From an uncultured Prevotellaceae bacterium (GTDB taxonomy: Bacteria > Bacteroidota > Bacteroidia > Bacteroidales > Bacteroidaceae): a stretch of 35,393 bases of DNA. Both the position numbers and the translations under genes were made by a program. The stretch spans positions 1 through 35,393 of the forward strand of contig CALEPV010000024.1 in assembly GCA_937910905.1 (NCBI GenBank), given 5' to 3'. Under the pieces are notes generated by a model. It was not told the DNA's origin. It did not search any database and saw only the letters and a list, made by a program, of their open reading frames with translations. Of this stretch, positions 30,958 through 35,393 are shown in pieces (positions within the stretch are counted from its first letter, which is position 1; each line of letters starts with the position of its first letter).

Positions 30958-31842
30958 ATGAGGCTGCTCACTTCGATTATAGCCTTGCTGCTGGCGTGTG
31001 TCGGCAGCAGGGCTCAGCTCACATATCAGGCTGAGGACAGCATACGTGTGGAATCCCTGCTGTCGCGGGCTGCCAGCCAACATGCAGGCAGCGAGACGGC
31101 GCAGCTGGTCATGTTCTTTGCCCAGGAGCTGCAAGGCGTACCCTACGTGGCCAAGACCCTTGAGGTGAACAGTCGCGAGAAGCTGGTGGTCAACCTGCGC
31201 GAGCTCGACTGCACCACCTACGTGGAGACGGTCTTAGCCTTGGCCTTGACTGCCAGGCATGATAGCTGGCGCTTTGCCGACTACTGCCGGTGGTTGCGCA
31301 AACTGCGCTACAGTGCCGGCGTGCTCGACGGCTACGCCTCGCGCAACCATTATTTCAGTCAGTGGATCACGAGCAATGAGCATCAGGGGCTGGTGACGGA
31401 ACTCGTCGGCGATGCGGCCGACAGTCGCGGCGCATACTATCCTTTCGTCGAACTGCAGTGCATCCAGCTCAACTGGATGACCACCCACGTCAGCAGCTAT
31501 CCTATGATGGTGGGGCGTACGGCTGTGATTGAGCGCGTACGTCGTGCCGAGCAAGCTGCATCGGGCACTACGGTGCACTATATCCCCCGCCGCCTACTGA
31601 ATCGTGGCAAGGCTGACATAGGCTGTGTGCACGATGGCGACGTGCTGGCCATCGTGACCAATAAAAGTGGTCTCGACACCTCACACCTGGGTTTTGCCGT
31701 GTGGGGCAGCGATGGTCAGCTGCACCTGCTCAACGCTTCGCAGATCCACAAGAAGGTTGTGCTGGAGCCTATGACGCTGGCCACATATATGAGCAAGCAT
31801 CCCACGCAGCTGGGTGTCAGGGCGGTGCGGCTGAAGCCTTGA
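30958..31842 (+). CDS. DUF1460 family (NlpC/P60-like amidase), secreted
   Basis: This 294-residue protein begins with a signal peptide (MRLLTSIIALLLACVGSRAQ), so it acts outside the cytoplasm. It matches DUF1460, an NlpC/P60-fold family related to N-acetylmuramoyl-L-alanine amidases. The catalytic Cys is in LRELDCTTYVETVLAL (Cys85), preceded by GVPYVAKTLEVN, and the catalytic His is in LDTSHLGFAVW (His243). The C-terminal LNASQIHKKVVLEPMTLATYM is also typical. It should cleave peptidoglycan fragments; the exact bond is not predictable. It follows metY without a gap and converges with the PqqD gene. Confidence 0.9.
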   Translation: MRLLTSIIALLLACVGSRAQLTYQAEDSIRVESLLSRAASQHAGSETAQLVMFFAQELQGVPYVAKTLEVNSREKLVVNLRELDCTTYVETVLALALTARHDSWRFADYCRWLRKLRYSAGVLDGYASRNHYFSQWITSNEHQGLVTELVGDAADSRGAYYPFVELQCIQLNWMTTHVSSYPMMVGRTAVIERVRRAEQAASGTTVHYIPRRLLNRGKADIGCVHDGDVLAIVTNKSGLDTSHLGFAVWGSDGQLHLLNASQIHKKVVLEPMTLATYMSKHPTQLGVRAVRLKP

Positions 31843-31859
31843 GGCTTTGACTCAGGCCG

Positions 31860-32132
31860 CTACTTCAGGTCTACCAGGCCTGCATCGGCCCAGTCGATCA
31901 TCATCTTGTTGCTGTCCTGCAGCGCCGTCTCGCGGTCCACGTCGTACTCCTCGGTGAGCAGGTCGGCCAGCTGCTCGGCTGTGAAGTTGGCGCCCTTCAC
32001 CTTGTTCCACAGGTAGGCCGCACTCTCGTTGAGGCTTATCACACGTGAGAAATCCATGTTGTCGCGTCCGTGAGCCACAACGATGGTCTCACCGCAGATA
32101 GTCATTAGATCGAATCCTTCTTTTATGCGCAT
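31860..32132 (-). CDS. PqqD-family peptide chaperone / RiPP recognition element
   Basis: The 90-residue product has the PqqD winged-helix pattern: an N-terminal strand pair (FDLMTICGETIVVAHG), then FSRVISLNESAAYLWNKVKGANFTAEQLADLLTEEYDVDRETALQDSNKMMIDWADAGLVDL. This is the stand-alone RRE fold that binds leader peptides in many RiPP pathways. In other bacteria PqqD proteins also accompany HPr-kinase-related proteins in systems of unknown role (HPr-rel-A type). It is the last gene of a minus-strand run, 15 bases after the S24/S26 peptidase. No precursor-peptide gene is seen next to it. Confidence 0.88.
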   Translation of the reverse strand: MRIKEGFDLMTICGETIVVAHGRDNMDFSRVISLNESAAYLWNKVKGANFTAEQLADLLTEEYDVDRETALQDSNKMMIDWADAGLVDLK

Positions 32133-32147
32133 ATCGTAGAGGTATTA

Positions 32148-32702
32148 TCATAGAGTAAGTTTGTAGAAGAACAGCAGCGCCCTGCGTACTGGCAGCAGCT
32201 TGAGCCACAGGCGCACGCGCCGCTGATAGCCGCTGTCGCTGGTGTCTGTGCTGTGCCCGTTGGGGCGCAGGAAGCGTATGGCCAGCCCGCACACATCCTT
32301 CCGTTCGCAGCTCTCGGTGCCGCGTAAGTTGCCGTCGCCCATGAGTGTCAGCCTGTCGCTGTCGATGCCAATGATGCGGTGCAGTACGTAGACGCCGCTA
32401 CTGATCTCGGCCAGCACCACGTCGTGCAGCTTCAGCTCGTCGGGCTGGACGGACTTCAGCACCACTCGGTCGCGCAGATGCTCCAGGAACGGTCGCATAC
32501 TGTAGCCCTTGACGTTGATGGTAGCTGTGTCGCCAGTGTTGCGCATAGCCTGTGTGACGATGCTCAGAAACTGGTCATTGGCCACCTCCCACGTCTTGCC
32601 GGTCGGCTTCGTAGTTGCATACTTGTGCTGCTTGTGCCTGCGCCAAGGTGTGGCAACAGCACGCCCTACAGCAATGATTATATCTTTAATGGCTCGCTTC
32701 AC
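32148..32702 (-). CDS. S24/S26 family serine peptidase (signal-peptidase-like)
   Basis: This 184-residue protein has the S26-like core: VKGYSMRPFL with the nucleophile Ser68, LHDVVLAEISSGVYVLHRIIGID with His108 where the ER/SipW-type enzymes have their base, and LTLMGDGNLRGTE corresponding to the usual kGD.N segment. A basic N-terminal stretch precedes it, and a strong membrane anchor is not obvious, so it may act in the cytoplasm. The C-terminal part (RVRLWLKLLPVRRALLFFYKL) is amphipathic and could associate with the membrane. Its place between the HPr-kinase-like and PqqD genes suggests cleavage of a modified peptide; the substrate is unknown. Confidence 0.82.
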   Translation of the reverse strand: MKRAIKDIIIAVGRAVATPWRRHKQHKYATTKPTGKTWEVANDQFLSIVTQAMRNTGDTATINVKGYSMRPFLEHLRDRVVLKSVQPDELKLHDVVLAEISSGVYVLHRIIGIDSDRLTLMGDGNLRGTESCERKDVCGLAIRFLRPNGHSTDTSDSGYQRRVRLWLKLLPVRRALLFFYKLTL

Positions 32703-32742
32703 CTATCAACTCATGGCAGGGGTGAAGCCCCTGCCTATTATC

Positions 32743-33720
32743 TTAACAGCCCTTCATCTTCGCATAGCTCACTCTCGCTGCATCCGCGTCGGGCAGGCAG
32801 TCCAGATGGTATATTGGCACAGCCTGAATCAGCTCGCCCACGGTCTTGCAGATGGACATATATATATATGTGTCCCATTTCATCGAACTCACCGCCGGCA
32901 GTAGCGCTGCGAAGGCTGGCACGGGTGCCATGCGTTCTATCTTGTTGTGCGGCGCCTGCTCCAGGCGTGCGATGCCACCTATGGGAGCTTGGATGTTGCG
33001 GTAGCATGGTGTCTTGCCGCTCCAGGGTGAACCGTACACGATGCCTTGTCCGTCTGCGATGCGTACCACAGGATTATCGTCGTTCATCAGGTCAGAGCCA
33101 GGTATGTGCTTGTACCACAGGTGTGTATGTGTGCTCTTGCCTGTGCCGCTGGGTGCTGTGAACAGGTACCCCCAGCCGTCGTTGCGTATCACGGAGGCGT
33201 GCACCAGCAGCGTCTGCTTGTCGGCTGCGGCGAAGGCATAGGCCAGCATGATGGCATTGTTCAGGCCGAACTGCCATGTGTGTTGTCCGGCTACCAGCAC
33301 GGCCTTGCACTCCTGAAACTGCTTTCTGGCCACGAGGCAGCAGCTCAGCTCTCCGCCCTGCATGTCGGGCAGGCTGATACGAAAACCGTAGTCGAAGCCC
33401 TCTATCCTGTCTGAACCCTCTGAACCCTCTGTTCTCTCTGTGTCCTCTGTTCTCTCTGTGTCCTCTGTTCTCTCTGTGTCCTCTGTGGGCTTCCTGTACA
33501 CCCCGTGGTTCGCGCCACCACAGTCGAACTGTCCTATCTCCTCCCACTCGCTGAAGTCCGGGGGGGGGCCCAGTCGTGCGTCCAGAGACAGAAGCAACTT
33601 ACCCTCTTCCTCGCTGACGAAAGGCTTGAAAGAGGGTAGTATGTCGGCTTCTACCAGAGCGGCATCGGCCAAGCGTATGTCGAGCAGGTGACCTGCAACA
33701 TTATATCGTTGTGCGTTCAT
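32743..33720 (-). CDS. HPr serine kinase-like ATP-binding protein
   Basis: This 325-residue protein resembles the C-terminal kinase domain of HprK. LLVHASVIRNDGWGYLFTAPSGTGKSTHTHLW contains the conserved His174 and Walker A (191-197), followed by SDLMNDDNPVVRI and YGSPWSGK. It lacks the true HprK N-terminal domain; residues 1-150 are a different region similar to other Bacteroidales kinase-like proteins. In known RiPP clusters such kinases phosphorylate peptide side chains; elsewhere they occur with PqqD proteins. A TEDTER repeat (about residues 79-98) is inserted before the kinase domain and is encoded by an 18-bp minisatellite. It follows the small secreted unknown gene by 9 bases. Confidence 0.82.
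   Translation of the reverse strand: MNAQRYNVAGHLLDIRLADAALVEADILPSFKPFVSEEEGKLLLSLDARLGPPPDFSEWEEIGQFDCGGANHGVYRKPTEDTERTEDTERTEDTERTEGSEGSDRIEGFDYGFRISLPDMQGGELSCCLVARKQFQECKAVLVAGQHTWQFGLNNAIMLAYAFAAADKQTLLVHASVIRNDGWGYLFTAPSGTGKSTHTHLWYKHIPGSDLMNDDNPVVRIADGQGIVYGSPWSGKTPCYRNIQAPIGGIARLEQAPHNKIERMAPVPAFAALLPAVSSMKWDTYIYMSICKTVGELIQAVPIYHLDCLPDADAARVSYAKMKGC
33431..33484 (-). repeat. 18-bp tandem repeat x3 inside the HPr-kinase-like gene
   Basis: On the plus strand GTTCTCTCTGTGTCCTCT is repeated exactly three times (33431-33448, 33449-33466, 33467-33484), with degenerate flanks from about 33413. On the coding strand it reads as Thr-Glu-Asp-Thr-Glu-Arg repeats. Confidence 0.92.
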
Positions 33721-33729
33721 TACCCCTCC

Positions 33730-34218
33730 CTATTCGTTCACCTCCACCGGCGCATTCTCTTCGTAGTTCTCTGCCTTGAAGCTGAAGTCCGAAGCGTTCA
33801 GTTCGCGGAACTTCACGTTCTGGTCCTTGCTGTAGCGGCGGCGCAGTTTGTTCCACTGCCTCTCGGCCTTGCGTTGGCTCTTGGCAAAGAAAACGGCGCA
33901 TGTATTGTTGCTCACGCCGTAGGCGCTTTCTACGTGGTACTGCAGCTGCAGGCTGTACAGGGCGCGGTCCATCAGCATCCCGTGCGACGGGTCCACCCAT
34001 GCGCTGTCCAACTGCTGCACAGGCGTGATGCACGCCAGCGAGTCAGTGAACGATGCCGAGAATCCGAATATATACACCCTCTGCACGCGTGGCTTGCTCT
34101 TAGCCGCAGCGCGCTGTGTGCCAGCGACCATCAGTGCCAGCATCAGGAGGAAGGTCAGGACTCCTCCTCTTGCCATCCCTCGCCAAAAGGGGATGTGTGT
34201 ACGACTATCTGTTTTCAT
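33730..34218 (-). CDS. Conserved hypothetical secreted protein, 162 aa
   Basis: I do not recognise a named family. The product has a signal peptide or membrane anchor (basic start, then GGVLTFLLMLALMVAGTQRAAA), and the mature part begins KPRVQRVYIFGFSASFTDSLACITPVQQLDSAWVD. It continues with LYSLQLQYHVESAYGVSNNTCAVFFAKSQRKAERQWNKLRRRYSKDQNVKFRELN. It looks like a small alpha/beta domain with a basic helix. It lies 10 bases after rpoD and 9 bases before the HPr-kinase-like gene, so it is in the same transcription unit. Its small size and export could suit a partner of that cassette, but this is only position-based. Confidence 0.7.
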   Translation of the reverse strand: MKTDSRTHIPFWRGMARGGVLTFLLMLALMVAGTQRAAAKSKPRVQRVYIFGFSASFTDSLACITPVQQLDSAWVDPSHGMLMDRALYSLQLQYHVESAYGVSNNTCAVFFAKSQRKAERQWNKLRRRYSKDQNVKFRELNASDFSFKAENYEENAPVEVNE

Positions 34219-34228
34219 TTTTCCCCCT

Positions 34229-35089
34229 TTACCCCAGATAGCTTTTCAGCAGCTTGCTCTTGGAGTTGTTGCGCAGGCGGCGTATGGCCTTCTCCTTGAT
34301 CTGGCGCACACGCTCGCGGGTTAGGTTGAACTTGTCGCCTATCTCTTCAAGGGTCATCTCCTGGTGGTTGATGCCAAAGAACATCTCTACGATTTGCTTC
34401 TCGCGGTCGGAGAGGGTGGAGAGGGCGCGGTCTATCTCGCGGCTCAGGCTCTCGTTCACCAGGCTCTTGTCGGCCATAGGGCTGTCATCGTTCACTATCA
34501 CGTCGAGCAGCGTGTTGTCCTCGCCTTCCACGAAAGGTGCATCCACCGACACGTGGCGGCCGCTGACCTTCAGCGTGTCGGAGATTTTTTCTACCGGTAT
34601 GTCCAGCTCTTCGGCCAGCTCGTCGGGGCTCGGACGGCGCTCGTTCTCCTGCTCGAACTTCGACAGGGCCTTGCTTATCTTGTTGAGCGAACCCACCTGG
34701 TTCAGCGGCAGGCGTACTATGCGGCTCTGCTCGGCCAGTGCCTGCAGTATGCTCTGACGAATCCACCACACGGCGTAGGATATGAACTTAAAGCCGCGTG
34801 TCTCATCGAACTTCTCCGCAGCCTTGATCAGACCCAAGTTGCCTTCGTTGATCAGGTCTGGCAGCGACAGTCCTTGGTTCTGGTACTGCTTGGCCACGCT
34901 GACCACGAAACGCAGGTTGGCACGTGTGAGCTTCTCCAGTGCGCGACGGTCGCCCTTGCGTATGCGCTGAGCCAGCTCCACCTCCTCTTCTACTGTGATG
35001 AGGTCTTCGCGCCCTATCTCCTGCAAGTACTTGTCGAGCGATGCACTCTCGCGGTTGGTGATGCTCTTGGTAATCTTCAGTTGTCTCAT
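34229..35089 (-). CDS. rpoD: Primary RNA polymerase sigma factor (Bacteroidetes sigma-70 type)
   Basis: This 286-residue sigma factor recognises the TAnnTTTG/TTTG promoters seen through the window. Region 1.2 is DKYLQEIGREDLITVEEEVELAQRIRKGD. Region 2 holds ANLRFVVSVAKQYQNQGLSLPDLINEGNLGLIKAAEKFDETRGFKFISYAVWWIRQSILQAL. Region 3 is QVGSLNKISKALSKFEQENERRPSPDELAEEL, and region 4 is LSTLSDREKQIVEMFFGINHQEMTLEEIGDKFNLTRERVRQIKEKAIRRLR. Region 1.1 and the long non-conserved region of the E. coli protein are absent, as is normal in this phylum. The RQLKITKSITNRES start is the usual one. Its own promoter (35130-35161) is of the same class. Confidence 0.95.
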   Translation of the reverse strand: MRQLKITKSITNRESASLDKYLQEIGREDLITVEEEVELAQRIRKGDRRALEKLTRANLRFVVSVAKQYQNQGLSLPDLINEGNLGLIKAAEKFDETRGFKFISYAVWWIRQSILQALAEQSRIVRLPLNQVGSLNKISKALSKFEQENERRPSPDELAEELDIPVEKISDTLKVSGRHVSVDAPFVEGEDNTLLDVIVNDDSPMADKSLVNESLSREIDRALSTLSDREKQIVEMFFGINHQEMTLEEIGDKFNLTRERVRQIKEKAIRRLRNNSKSKLLKSYLG

Positions 35090-35129
35090 ATCCCAGATGT
35101 TTATACCTTATATATGTATATTAAGCGTG

Positions 35130-35161
35130 CAAAGGTATAGAAATACTTTTGTTTCGCCAAA
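35130..35161 (-). promoter_or_regulatory. rpoD promoter
   Basis: On the minus strand TACCTTTG (complement of 35130-35137) and TTTG (complement of 35158-35161) are separated by 20 bases, a full consensus match. The start codon is about 40 bases downstream. Confidence 0.75.
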
Positions 35162-35189
35162 CTTTTGCCGCAATTATTTGAAAGCACAT

Positions 35190-35207
35190 TGTCTAACGCG
35201 TTGGACA
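35190..35207. repeat. Near-palindrome, copy 2
   Basis: TGTCTAACGCGTTGGACA, identical to 23298-23315, lies about 29 bases upstream of the rpoD -33 box. This position is compatible with a regulator site or with a dispersed repeat. Confidence 0.75.
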
Positions 35208-35234
35208 GCCTCTTGCGACGTGGTGTGCCTGTCC

Positions 35235-35277
35235 AAGCAAGCCCGTCCCGCATCGGAATGTGGGGCGGGCTTGGCTT
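35235..35277. other. Strong GC-rich hairpin
   Basis: AAGCAAGCCCGTCCC (35235-35249) pairs with GGGGCGGGCTTGGCTT (35262-35277) over about 15 bp with one bulge and one G-U, around a 12-base loop. No T-run follows on either strand. It may be the 3' end structure of a transcript beyond the window or part of a repeat. Confidence 0.5.
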
Positions 35278-35353
35278 GCTCATCCGCAATTTGCCCTGCT
35301 TGAAATTTTACAACCTGTGCGGTTGAAGGGACAAACCAGTGTAGAACGGCCTG

Positions 35354-35383
35354 CGGTTCGAGAGCCTCGCCGACCGACAGGGC
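35354..35383. repeat. Dispersed repeat block, single-copy version
   Basis: CGGTTCGAGAG, CCTCGCCGACCGA and CAGGGC occur in the same order as at 971-1035, each once. The two loci are 34 kb apart. Confidence 0.8.
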
Positions 35384-35393
35384 GACGGCGGGT

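Larger units (their letters stand above)
35090..35393. other. Intergenic region upstream of rpoD, to the window end
   Basis: No gene is seen. In order it holds the rpoD promoter (35130-35161, minus strand), the near-palindrome TGTCTAACGCGTTGGACA (35190-35207), a strong GC-rich hairpin (35235-35277) and a single-copy dispersed repeat block (35354-35383). Any gene beyond the edge cannot be seen. Confidence 0.7.

Noticed and set aside
31860..33720. Complete lasso-peptide cluster
   Set aside because: There is a PqqD-like RRE and an HPr-kinase-like gene, but no transglutaminase-like B2 protease, no asparagine-synthetase-like cyclase and no precursor gene.

Overview
The window reads as chromosomal DNA from a member of the Bacteroidales, most likely Prevotellaceae or a close relative. 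Four things point there. Several promoters fit the Bacteroidetes pattern (a TAnnTTTG -7 box, some with a TTG or TTTG -33 box 19-20 bases upstream). The primary sigma factor is short (286 aa) and lacks region 1.1. The tmRNA tag is GETRYALAA, close to the GETNYALAA/GENNYALAA tags of Bacteroides and Porphyromonas. Lineage families such as DUF4836, DUF5103 (T9SS plug), DUF4886, DUF1460 and HU-HIG proteins are present. Coding DNA is moderately GC-rich and genes rarely show a Shine-Dalgarno sequence. The species call is inference.

Left part (1-7.9 kb, plus strand): an HU-family protein, a repeat-rich intergenic region, a TlpA-like thiol-disulfide lipoprotein, RNase Z, a tiny secreted protein that is little more than a T9SS-CTD-like domain, a conserved unknown, a DUF4836 lipoprotein, and a membrane-anchored beta-helix protein.

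Central part (7.9-26.2 kb): an exopolysaccharide or capsule locus of the Wzx/Wzy type. On the minus strand, one tightly packed operon with many ATGA-type overlaps runs from 22431 down to 7929. In order it encodes a priming phosphoglycosyl transferase, the SLBB outer-membrane exporter (Wza-like), a Wzz-like chain-length protein, a Wzy-like polymerase, a Wzx flippase, UDP-GlcNAc 2-epimerase, GT4, GT2, a hexapeptide acyltransferase, a DUF4886 SGNH-like lipoprotein, a WbsX-type protein and a further GT4. The matching tyrosine autokinase (Wzc-like) is on the plus strand, and the tmRNA gene lies between the two halves. Downstream of the tmRNA are tandem copies of its own 3' end, a perfect inverted repeat at the -33 position of a promoter, and a leader of about 320 nt whose first 205 nt are closed by complementary ends. 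This region is the most promising place for something undescribed.

Right part (26.2-35.4 kb): a YqhD-like alcohol dehydrogenase with a repeat-encoded Ser/Pro/Ala insertion; a UPF0126 membrane protein and a DUF5103 T9SS plug protein on the minus strand; divergently, MetY-like O-acetylhomoserine sulfhydrylase and a DUF1460 amidase; then a minus-strand run rpoD - small secreted unknown - HPr-kinase-like ATPase - S24/S26 peptidase - PqqD. The last three genes form a cassette that looks like peptide modification and cleavage but has no visible substrate. Three unrelated genes here carry in-frame, repeat-encoded low-complexity insertions.

No rRNA, tRNA, CRISPR array, integrase or transposase gene was found. 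All assignments are from reading motifs and lengths; no database search was run.
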